Origin: Enoplosus armatus
Taxonomy: Eukaryota > Chordata > Actinopteri > Centrarchiformes > Enoplosidae
Length of the DNA stretch: 64,000 nt
NCBI RefSeq assembly: GCF_043641665.1
Contig: NC_092203.1
Coordinates: 10,831,873-10,895,872 of the forward strand
Reading direction: 5' to 3'
Within the stretch, counting starts at the first letter, position 1, and every line of letters starts with the position of its first letter. Below are positions 45,558-57,800 of this stretch, in pieces. The translations under genes were made by a program, and so were the position numbers. Below the pieces are notes generated by a model. That model saw nothing but the letters and a program-made list of their open reading frames with translations. It was not told the DNA's origin and did not search any database.

Positions 45558-48500
45558 TTAGATGTTTAAGGCCCATGGTTTGAAAGATCCTGGCTTGCTG
45601 GTTGGAATCTGGAAACAACATAAAACAACAACAAAAAAAAAACATAGACATAAATGAACACATTCATAGGGATCACTTTAATATGGACACAGATGAGTAA
45701 TGATTTTTAAGCTGGAATAAGTAAACGTTTATCATTTCTATTAATAAGGAATGTATAATAAATCATTTTTCTTGTTGCTTTTATTTAGTTTAATTTATGA
45801 CAGTTTACCTCATCGCAAGAACGTTTATTTTACAAGGCTAGTTTGCTCCCACAAACAAAACAATGAGGAAAGATAAAAAATACGAGATAAGGTAATAAAT
45901 TCAGGAAAAATAGATGGAAGTCTTGCATAGTTACCTTTTATTAAAAATCAGGTAACATAGGGTTAGGGTTAGGCTAACCCTGACCACAGGTACAGAAAGC
46001 CAGACAGGATTTTGTTATTTTATTTAATGATTCAGTTATTCTAAGTGAATTCATATGTATTCATATATCATTTAAAGGCTGAATACATCCTAAGGTTTCT
46101 GTCATTGAATTTAGTGCAGTCTGCCTTACAAAGTTCAAAAACTAGAGTGTTAAGTTTTCTATGAAGGTCTAAATGCTGATTCAGAGGATTTTGCACTTTG
46201 ACAAATGGAACATTTTGAGAGAAACACTGAAAACTTGAAAAGATTCAAACTATCTGTAAATAAAAATGTCAACTATTGGTAAAATCCATAGTAAACAGTG
46301 CTGATACAAGGTAAATACAAACCCTTGTCCAGTGTTTACCACTGCATTAACTGAGTATCATCATTTCAGTATTTTTACCTTCTGAGTGAACGGGGAGGCA
46401 CAAGCCAGACAGGCCCTCTCCGGTGTAGCAGGACTGTCCAGGGAAAATGGGCCGACCAAACCGGACTCTGAGCGGGCTGCAGCAACAGCGTCTTTGATGG
46501 CAAAGAACACCGAACTGCCCAGGAACAGGATGGGTTCTCCAATACCCTGCAGAGCCAGAGAATCATTGGGAACACAGCAGGAACAAACTCAAAAGTCTAT
46601 CACTGGACTGTGAAAGGTTTATGGATGTACTGAAATGTACAATAAACCTTTAAATATTTAAAAAAGCACAACCAGGGCCTGGTGTGAAATCCCAGATGAT
46701 CTTGGGAGACCTGATGAAGTTTGAAAAAGGTTTCTGTTCCTTTGCGTTGTAAAAAGAAAGAAAGAAAGAAGATAGAGGTGTACATCTGTAAATCATGACC
46801 TCTGACCTTTGAGGAGTAGATAGCGTGGGGGTTGTGGGAGTCTGACAGCAGATAAACGTTGAAGTGAAGCGGCATGTCACAGACCCCAGGGATCTTATAC
46901 TGAGATGGACCTCGAGAGTACAGGAGCCCAGCGGGGGAAAACTTCAACTCCTCCAGCGTGTAGAGACCTAAACCCTGCATGAACGCTCCTTCAATCTGAG
47001 AGAAGGGGGGAAGAAGGGAAGAGGAGAAGAAAGTTAGAAAGAGGAAAGAAAAGGCAAAAAATAAAAAAGGGAACAGTTAAGAAAAGAGAGCAAATGGAGA
47101 AAAAAAAGGGACTAATATACAAATAATATAATCACAATAATACTTAAAAATCTAAAGGCTCCCTTTAAAGACTGTTTTTTTTGTGTAACTATCAGCCGAC
47201 ATATCGTTATCTGCTTATTTAAACTCCCAAAACTGAGTGTCAGTATTGTCCTCAGAAATCCAGTTAACAGACGAGACTCACCTGGCCGATGTCCACCGAG
47301 GGGTTCACACTTTGACCGATGTCGACCACGATGTCTGTCCTCACCGTCTACAAGAAACAAAGAAAACTCAAATTCTGACATTTTCAATCTGTTACGAGTC
47401 TGAGTTGATATGAAAGAGTTGAAAGGGTTCAGTTCTGACCCTGTAGTCTCCTGTGAGGCAGTCCAGCTCCACCTCACAGCAACACGCCCCGAATGTGAAG
47501 TAAGCGTAAGGCTTCCCCTCCATCTTGTCCCAGTCCATGTAAAGGTCTAGACCTCTGAGGACACACAGGACGCTGTCACTGTCACTTGATAAATAAATTA
47601 ATTAAGTCACACTAAATGTATTTCTGTCATACCTGTAGAAGCCAGTAGCTGACAGACTGATTTTCTCAAAAAATGCTGCTGTGACCTGAAGAACAAATTA
47701 AAGAAATGTTATTAAAATGTTTCCTATTTTCCCACAGCAATCACTGCAAATTCATACCCAGCTCTCCCATGATCCTTTGGGGTCCTTCTGCCTGATTGGC
47801 TCCAGCCGCTGGTACAGAGTCTGGCAGGCGTTCTGAATGAAAGAAAAATGAAAATGATACCCGTAAGTGTTATTATTATTACATTTATATCCTATAGATA
47901 TGAAGTCATTCAATCAGGTCTGGAATATGAACACACAGTTATCTGCCATAGTAATACAGAATAGCTTATTACTTATAAATGCAGGAACTGGACTTTACCT
48001 TGACCGCCATGCCGTTGGCATCAGTACCGAAGGAGGCAGCAGAGGGGCAGGAGTTGGGAACAGTGTTGGTGCTGGTTTCACTGATGTAGATCTTAGAGGG
48101 CGGGATATGAAGCTCCCGACTCGCCACCTAACAGCAAACAGGAAACGAACCCTGAGCTGAGATGACAGGATAATACTAGCAATATCCTATATTTTTAAGG
48201 TTTCAGATGGACACTGACGTTTGTTTCTAAAATTACCACGAGATTCAAATCTATCAATACATATATTACATGTTCATATTCATGGAACCTTTTATGTTAC
48301 TAGCAGTCAGTGAATGTTTGAATGTTCCTGATGAACAGGTGGAACAGTGGCTGATCAATTATCTAAACTAGAGATGAAGTAGGTTGAAGAGTCTGTGATG
48401 TCCTGTGGAGGTCAGTGGATACTTTGCTGCTTTGTCTCAGTACCTGTTGCATCTTCGTGTGGATTCCCTGACCCATCTCCGTGCCCCCATGAGTGACCAG

Positions 48501-51407
48501 AACAGAGCCGTCTCTATAGATGTGGACCAGAGCTGCAGCCTTTTACAACACAAACGAGCACAATCACCATCACAGTCAATAAAAAAGTAAAGATAAAGCA
48601 AATATAAGTTTCGGTCTGTTTTTTCTAGCACTCAATAGACTAACATTAACATCTTCACTATCTTAAGGTAGCAATGTCTGAAAAGGTGAACATATTTCAC
48701 AGCTGCATTTGTGCTATAATTCCTACAAAAGGATCCCAAGCCAGTACAGGTGGGAAAATATCAACAACCACAAAAACATTATCAGTGCATGAGTAAAAAA
48801 AAAAAAAGCTGAGAAAAACTGAATCCCACAGACCTGATTTAAGAAGCTCTCTGAAAATGCAATCCCATATTTAATGGGGATGATGGACATCCCCCTCTTC
48901 TTCCAGCGGTTCTGCTGGTTAAACTGGTCGACAGCTCTGCGGCGGGCGCTGTAGTCAGACTTGACCTTACATTCCTCCCAGCAGCGCAGCATGTTCTCTG
49001 GGCTGAACTCAAACTTGTAGTGGGTGACTGACGGCCCCTTGTACATGTTGATCTCCCGAATCTGATGAAGAAAACAGGAATTAGTTATACTGTGTCTGTG
49101 TCTGCTACCTCTCGTTCTCTTTATAATATACACAGTTGAATGAATAACATCAGGCGTATGGCATGACAAGATGGAATAAGACCTGGTCTGCAGGGCGTCC
49201 CAGCACCACGGCCACGTCGTTGACCATGTTTTCCACGACCATGATGCTCTGGGGCACGCCGAAGCCCCTGAAGGCGGTGTTGGAGGGCAGGTTGGTCCTG
49301 CAGGCGGCAGCACGGCCTATCAGGTTGGGGATGTTGTAGGCGTTGTCCATGTGAAGCAGAATTTTTTCGACTACCTGCAAGAAGGAAGAAATCGATGATT
49401 ACATTTTTTTTCTCCTCGCCTTGTCAAAATGTACAAACATAACGGCTTTTACCAACCAGAGTAGATTCATCAACAGTGTTGCCACCATTGAGGTAGTACT
49501 GGATATCTGCAGCCACGATCCGTCCGTCATTCATGAAACCCACCTGAAACAAATCAATCAGATCAAGGGACTGCTTCACATCTTTGCTGACAAACACCAC
49601 AACTTCACCATGCTGGAGTGTGTTGTTGTACTTTGTATTTTCCCAGGACAGGGTGACGTCCTCCTGTGATCAACATGTCCTCGCCTCGCTCCAGGACGCA
49701 GCGGACTGCATGATTGGTCCTGAACAGAACATTTTAAACAATTATAATAAAGAAAACTTCAGTACCTTTCCAACTTTTCTTTGATTCTTATCATTTCAGT
49801 AATTTCTGATTCTGTTTGTTGTTTTTGAATCATAAAGCACATTCAGTCCATGTTGACTTACTTCCATGCAGCCACAGAGGTAATACTAGCCAGTATCACG
49901 GTTTTAGTGACCTTCCCGCCGAAAGCTCCGCCTATCCTTTTGACATGACAGGTGACCCTGTTGGACGGGATGTCCAACGTCTCCGCTATTACATCCTGCA
50001 GTCAGGAAAATGAGACAAAGCAAAAGCAAAGCAAAGACAGTGATGTTTACTACAAGCTATCAACATTTAAACAGTTTAAAAGTTTTACACGTTGACTTTT
50101 CATCCATGAACTGACTTATATAGGGCATTTACATCATTATAGAGTTAATCAAAATATCTGTGTACCTGTGCTAATGCCGGCCACTGAGAGGAGATGTAAA
50201 CATTGAACTCCCTCTCCTCGCCAACAGGAACAACCAGCATGCTCTGGGTCTCCATGTAGAAGTGCTCCTGGCCACCCATTCGAATCTCTCCTGAGGAAAC
50301 AAATACAAACACGTTCAGGTAAAATCACTTTGGGACGAACCCAAAGCCTGGTTCTGTTTTATATGGAATGAGTTACCTTCATAAACCTGATCAACAGTTT
50401 TAAAGGCTTCAGTCACATTTCCTGTCTCAATCCTCCTCTGAGGCTCAAAGAAAGACGACTTCTCAATGGCTTCCTGTCACAGTGAGAAACAACAAACACA
50501 GTAAGTAGCTGTGATGTAAACTCAGGCACATTTTACTTGTAAGAAGTGTGCAAAGTAAGAGTGTATTTAAAGAGTAAACCAACACTGAAAACACACACGG
50601 GGCAGAAAACTATTTTTAATTCAAAAGTATCCAGAGATACTAAATAGGTCAACATGGAAGGTAACGTGTACAAAATGATGCTCAAAACAAGATAGAAAAA
50701 CTGCGTCTTGTGTAGGAGCTTAGCTGGACTCCACAGACCTCTGTGGTGAAAACGGGGTCAGGCAGATCTTCATAGCTGATCTTCACAGCTGCCGCTCCTC
50801 GTTTGGCGTGCGTCCTCGTATCAGCGACCACCGCACATAACATCTGACCGATGCATGACACCTGCAGGCAAGGAAGACAGTTCACTGTAGATGCTAAACA
50901 GGATGTAGTTTACACTGGTCACGTAGGACGTCGGTCTCACCAGGGCCTTGAAATGGAAGGACTTGGAATGAACAGCAACAGAAATATAGTTTCTATATAC
51001 TGAAATCTATCACTTTGACTGCAATGTACAGAATGTATTGAATAATATATTACAAAATGTTGCTGGCGGTGTAAGAAGCACAATTTCCACTGTAAGAGCT
51101 ATTACTAAATAATTTATCATTATATTATTTATATATATTTTTTGTTTTTCCATATTAGTATCATACACAGTATATTTCTATGTAATACTGTTACAATTCT
51201 AGAAATGCATACCTTTGTGAAAGTCCCAGGCATTTTACAGCCCCAAAATGTACCTTTTTGTATATATTTCTTGGTATTTTTGCCTCTTGGAACCAGTTCA
51301 GAGCTGTTCTTTTAAAAGATACGTATTATATGCAATCCATCAAGAATGTACACATACGTACACACACACAAACACACCCACCATAAAAACAAAAACATAA
51401 GGGGTGT

Positions 51408-51446
<39 letters not shown>

Positions 51447-51829
51447 ACCTTGCTCTCAGCAAGCAGCTCCTCATGATAACCGAACATTGCACGGACTTTC
51501 TTCCCAGGAATATCTTTTGCCGTGATGACATCGACAACACCAGGAAGCCGCAGAGCCTCGCTCACATCCATCCTGTTGGACGTTCACAACAAGAAGTGGA
51601 GATTTACATCAGAAAGAGGGTCAGAGATGGGTGGCTGCACAACAAGAAACTCTCCTCACGTGATTTTAGCATGCGCTCGAGAGCTGGTGACCAGAGCCAG
51701 GAAGAGCTCCCCGTCTGTTCTCGGGATGTCGTCACAGTACACGGCCTCGCCTGTGGCCTGACTGATGGCTGAGCGATGCATGATGGGACGCCCCACTGGG
51801 TCCTGGTCGCTCTGGCCCTTTGCCACATG
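45558..51829 (-). other. aox: aox exons 17-35: molybdenum cofactor domain
   Basis: Exons are 51829-51660, 51572-51449, 50861-50739, 50473-50377, 50290-50166, 49995-49862, 49719-49632, 49543-49457, 49374-49183, 49061-48834, 48539-48444, 48127-47999, 47832-47758, 47685-47633, 47554-47440, 47347-47282, 46995-46807, 46546-46379 and 45608-45558. Counting residues, Gln767, Val802, Lys880, Arg912, Phe914, Phe1009, Ser1010 and Glu1261 fall at the same numbers as the bovine XDH pocket positions. The sequence ends SFKPWALNI. Confidence 0.94.
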
Positions 51830-54800
51830 CTGAAGAAGAGGAGGAAGAAGTCAGGTTTATTCGCTGTAGGTGCGGGTTGACAAAAGAAAACACAACCTTG
51901 TTTACTGCTTAGTAATCAAGTGTTTTTTTTTTTTTTTACAGTCTTAAAAGTGTCAAACTGACCTGGAACTCCTGCAGGCTGGACTGGATCTCTCCGGGTA
52001 AAGGCTGGATCGGCATCCTCTCAGGAAGCTCAGCTGTGATCCCATTCTACAAACAGAAACTCTTTGTAAGTCTGATCCATGTTAAACTGCATTACGTCAG
52101 GTAACAGTTCACATTTGGAGTTTTTCTATCAGTGCCCTGTCCTACCATTTCTCTGAGCTTCTGCAGGACCTCGAGGTTAAATTTGAAGAGGAAGCTGAGA
52201 GTCAAAGAGCGACGAAACTCCACCTTTCCACCAGGAGCCGAAGGAGGGAGGACCAACTCATCCAGGAGGACATCATAGGCCCGGCTGAGGGTCTCATCAT
52301 CCCACGGCCTGAAGGAAACACGGGATGTTTTAGTGGCTCGCGGGTCATGTCTGGCTTCTTTTATTTTACTAAAAATCAAGATGCTCTCTGGCTTCAGTAG
52401 TTAGAGTACAAAAGGACAGAAGAAACACAAAACATCAAAAACACAGAGCAAATGGTAAAGAAAGAAAGAGGAAGGCAGAAAGGAAAATACTGCTCATCCA
52501 CTTCTGACATAAAAGAAAGGAAAAGTAAAATGTCGAATTGACTAAATTATCCCAAAGTGAGTGACAAATGATAAACATGAGTCTGACCTTGAGGCGATAG
52601 CTGCGCAGGTTTTGGCAGCGTGAACTGTGGTTGGTCCCATTCCTCCATAGTAAATACTGACATCCTGAACCACTCTGCATCCCTCTGAGAAAAACACCCT
52701 CATTCCCGTCGTCACGGTGGCGAAGGAGCCCTCCTTCCTCGGAGCCTGACGGAAAGCTCGAACAAACTCCCCCTGCAGGACACGCGGTGATGTATAATCC
52801 ATAACGTTGTCACCTCCATAGATGTTTTACAATTTCATTAGCTGTTCTAAACAAAGGCCAGTCACACAGGAAGTGATGTATGTGACTTGGTTTGGAATAA
52901 AAATAAGAAGAGGTGGGAAATGAGTGTGAGCAATGACAGCAATGACCACCAGAAAGCTTTGTTTTTATCGAATAATTAAACGCAACTCGTACTGTCAGAA
53001 ATGTAATAAAAAGGTATGAAAGCAAAATGTGCACACGGACAAAGACAATAACAAAGTGTAAAGCAAGAATATTTGTACCTTTCGGGAGAAGGGAATGAAG
53101 ACAGAAACAGCAATCTCCTCCGGCTTCAGGATGGTTTTTCCGAAGCTCACAAAGAAATCTTGATTCAGAGGAACCTCTCGTCTTCCTCCTGGTGGATTAA
53201 GACAATCAGGAGAGAAGAAAAGTAAACATGTCTGACATGAATCTACATTTTTCTATAGTCTCAACAGCATGAGGCTGTCACAGAGTTCCTAATCTCAATT
53301 TACCGTTCGAAATCACGCTCAGTTTGCAGTTACCAGCAGCCAAAACTGGGTTCAGGTCTGAGTTTGGGTACGCACTCATGACGTTGCCCCCAAGAGACTA
53401 AATATGCAAAAGCAAGAATAAACACACGTATCAAATATATGAATTCACATGGACAACTACAATAAAATGTCACTAAAATGTGAATCTGTCAAAATCTAAA
53501 CAAGCAGTTTTACAGGAGAGGAGAAGGAAACGAGTAAAGAAAGGAAAGATGGAAGAAGAAAGTCAGCATATTTAAAAAGATGTGTGACTGAATATATATT
53601 CGTAAAAGTTGGAGTGAAGTCTTCTTACGGCAACATTACGGATCTGCTGGCTTCCCAGGTTCCCCAGCTGTTGGATCAGGGTTCTGAACAGCTCTGTCTT
53701 CTCCTCCGGAAACTGAGGAACCAGCTTTTCCAATAGAGCCCGAACCTCGGACAGACTCCAGCCTGCTCCCACCCAAACACCTGCAGAGAAGCCAGTGTGT
53801 TAACCGACAAAGCTGCAAGTTTGGTGCTGGACTTTGTTTCTTTTCTTACGTGTGTTGTGAGTTTCATGAACCTCCAGGACATTCAAACGTTGCAGAGGAG
53901 AATTAAAAATCAGGAAAAGAAAGAAATCTTTCGTACCTGCAGGCAGATTTATTGTCTGGAAACTACAAAGGGAGGTTACCCACCCTGTGGTGTCTGAGTG
54001 ACCTCAAACAGCTCCGTAACTCTGGTTGGAGAGATTATCAGCGGATGCACAACGCCTTTGAACTTTATATCTGGACCTTCAACACAAAGCAGAGAGACCA
54101 GAGTTTAGTTAGTTAGGTCTGAATCTGAATATGACAATAATACATATAACAGTGTATAATCAGAACACCTTTCTAAATATTTCAGGTCTATACCAAATAC
54201 AATGAAAACTAAAAAAGCCACAGGCATCTCCTAAAAACCTCCCCAAATCATCGCGGCCTTATTAAAATCACCTCTTTTCACGATTGCCAAAAAGAATAAA
54301 TCACCAAAAGGATTCCTATTAATTTATTGTCCTCTTTGATGAAGGGACTCTGGCCTGTTTCTCTGTAACAATCTTCAAATGGAAAAGCAGAAATGAATGA
54401 ATGGTTTTACTGCTGACCTATGTTGGTGTTTCCCATGACCAGCGGGGCTTTAGGGTTACTGGTCTTGAGCTGGACCAGCTCCTCCAAGGAGGCGGGGGAC
54501 ACCCAGCTCATCCTCTCCCCATGAAAGGTGAGTGTTTGAGGGTTTGATGTTTCTGCCATCAGCTGTGACGAAAGTGCTGTTTTTATTTTGCAATTACTAT
54601 TAAAAGTACTTTGTAGCATCAATAATTCATCAGCTTTAGACTTGAAACATTAGTATAACATGGTGAACAACTCAGGACAGTTTTTTGATCAATAAGTAAT
54701 GAAAAATGTCAATACTAGCAGCTAAAGGAGAGCTCTGGTAGTGAGCCAGCTGATAAACAAGAACTCATGTGACCCGATGTGAATTACTACTGTGTGCAGA

Positions 54801-57800
54801 GTTTATAAAAAGTGAACTTGTTGTTGTGTGAAACAACATCTGACGACTTACGATCAGTTCAGGAGGGAAGATCAGCTCCTGAGTCGGGTCCAGTGGCAGA
54901 AACGCTTCCTTGTCAAACAGCTGTGGCTGGTTGAAGAGGTGGAAAACAAGCATTGAAATGGGATTCACCACGGCATGATTATCGGAGTGTGGTGGAGAAG
55001 TGAAGGAAATGTGAAATAAAAGATGAACTCTCACCCAGCTTGACCTCAAAATGTCTGAAGAGACCGTGACAGATTACAAGTTAGATGAAAGAGAGAAAAG
55101 ATCAGAGAGGAGAGAGAAGGCGAAGAAGAGCACAGAAGAAGAAACGAAGGAGAAAACCAGATACAAAAGAGTTAATGACATAAAAAAGCAATAAATTTAA
55201 AGTCAGGAACAGATTAGGAAAAAAAAAAAAACTAAAAACGAGAAAAGAGACGGGCCAAGAAAAAGAGGACAAAAGAGAATCCCCTGAACTCACATGCTCT
55301 GGTTCATCAGCACTTTCCTCTCCATTGAGGCAACACTTTCCAGTTCCATTGGCTTGGCAGCAGTTGGCTTCCTGTTGGGATTGATTTAAAATGGATGTCA
55401 CACTGCAAGCAGCAATTACACATTTTCACATTGCATGACTTTTTATCATTGGATCAAAAGGACTCAGCATTGTTAAAGCCTCTCTGCTGTATTGATTCCC
55501 CTGTTCTTGCTATCAGATCTTGATTCGTGGTAATAACCGAACAGATTAAGTCATAGTTGTTGATTATTCCTGAATTATGCAACTCGTGTCGGTTGTAGGG
55601 CCGAGCTTTGCACCTGACAGAAGGTCCTGCAGCCATCAACAATGGGTCGATATCCAGTACACCGACAAAGGTTACCTAAAAGCAACACATAATGAGGACA
55701 TTTGTGAGCTTGTGTTCCTATGCTTAAGGACAGTGTGCAATACTTACAAATCACTTGGCGTGTTCCCATGAGTATGACTAACTGGATTATAACCGGAATA
55801 AGGCAAATCATTTGTGACGGAAGCTGTAAAGTGTAAATCATAAAAGATTTCAGAATAACAAGCAAACAAACCAGCCAGAGCCTGTGTGATGTCCTCCATG
55901 CTGGGCTGAGGCTTGTTCCTCAGCAGAGCGTACATGGACATCACCATCCCTGGAGTGCAGAAGCCACATTGGGAGCCATGAGCCTTCGCTATTCGCTCCT
56001 ACAAACACAGCATCCACAGTTTAGGCTCCCATGAGACGGCTTTGAAATCAGACGTTTGGAGCAGCGACATAAGTCAATGAGAAATGTCAACTTCTAACAC
56101 TCTTTTTATAGTTAAGTATAAGCTTCTCTCATCTCCCTCAGCACGTAATGCTGAGATGAGTAAGGCATCCCAGCACTGACCTGCACAGGGTGGATCCTGG
56201 TCTTGGTGCTACCGATGCCCTCCACCGTGGTGACGGTGGCTCCGTGAAGCTGGCAGAGCGGTAGGAGGCAAGCGTTGGCTGAGTAATGGCTGACGGTGTG
56301 GTGAAGGTAAACTGAGGTGTTCAGTGTACTTCAGTCCTCCTCCATTATACTACCAGCATTGTTACTACAACTGCTAAAACCACTACTAATACTACGACTG
56401 TCACTGCTACTTTTACTGTCACTAGTGATGCTAGTGGTGGAACTGCTAAAACCTTTTGCTACGACACTGCAGCGGCTTTTTTCTTGCGAAATACTGGATA
56501 CTTTCACCTACTTAAAATTAAACAATTTGTGAAGCCACTTTTGAATTGCTCACAAGTAAGACTCACAATTAGAGCAATGTAACTATTATGCTACAATACA
56601 AACACTATCACTGCTGATACTACCTCTACTACTGCAAATACAACTGCTACTACTACCACTATGGCTACTAGTACTACAGTACCACTGCTGCCTCTGCCCT
56701 TGCTAATACTTCCGCTGGTACAACTGCTACTACTATCTGGCCTTAGATTATCCTACTATTACTACTACTACAACTACTACATTGCTACTACAGTCAGTAC
56801 TACACTGCTAATGCTAATCCTACTGCTAATACAAGATATTAACTCATAATACATATAAAAAACAGTAGCTTGTTTTACATAAATAAAATAATTGAAGACA
56901 TGAGAAAAGATTTTAAAAAGCTTTAACTGAAAATGAACTTTTATAATTCCTTATTATTATCATTCTCCTAATAACAACATGTCCAAATAACAACAAATAA
57001 TCTAAATAATCATACACTTTAAAAGGCAGAACTCAGTATGTGGACTTTGTGTTTGTGATCGATTATCTCCTCCTCTGCTGCAGGAGAGTGAAGGAGTGAA
57101 ACAGATGTTGCATTGGTTTGATGCCAGGAAGGGAAATTACCACCAGCCACCACAGAGATTCTGTTATATTGTAGCTGTGGATGTCCAAACCACTTTGGCA
57201 TATAACCAGCTCACATTCAGACTCCCTCTTGTTTTCTAAAAATCTAATTTAGTTTATAAATGGCGTTTGGTATTTTGGAATTTAACCAACCATGCTGAAC
57301 AAATTGATTTTCTGGTCCACCCAGTTAAGCAAACTTGGAAGTTTCTATCGCCAGTCTGCTTCCTGACAGCTGTGTCTCCGTCAGGGAGGAAACCTGAGGA
57401 ATTTTCTGTTTGATACCAAAATACTCACATAATAACACTGTTACACTTCTTAAATACCGGATAAGCTACGTGATTGTGATTTTCAGTGATATTATGTGAT
57501 ATTAAGACGACTTGTTGTGTCTAAGCCAATCAGAGTCAGGCAGAAGGGTCATGTGTTTTTTCATAAAGGATACATGATGGTTTTGGTGGCAGGTTGGTAG
57601 CGAGACACCATGACCGTGCACGCCCCGCAGCCTCCACCGCCGCAGCCATACTTGGTTCCAGTGAACCTCACTGAAGTTACAGTCAAAGAAATGAACCGTC
57701 GCAGGTGTTGAAACCTGAAGGTGGCGCTCACATCAGCATAAAATTCAATCATAAAAGCATATTTGTGATAGTGGATTAGAAGCTGATCTGAAGGATACGC

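Noticed and set aside
55030..55060. Possible micro-exon between aox exons 7 and 8 (around gtcaagctgg)
   Set aside because: Candidate lengths of 10 or 20 nt break the phase, while exons 7 and 8 join in frame without it.
56317..56849. Leu- and Thr-rich plus-strand ORFs in aox intron 3
   Set aside because: They are translations of the degenerate ACT/GCT triplet repeat.
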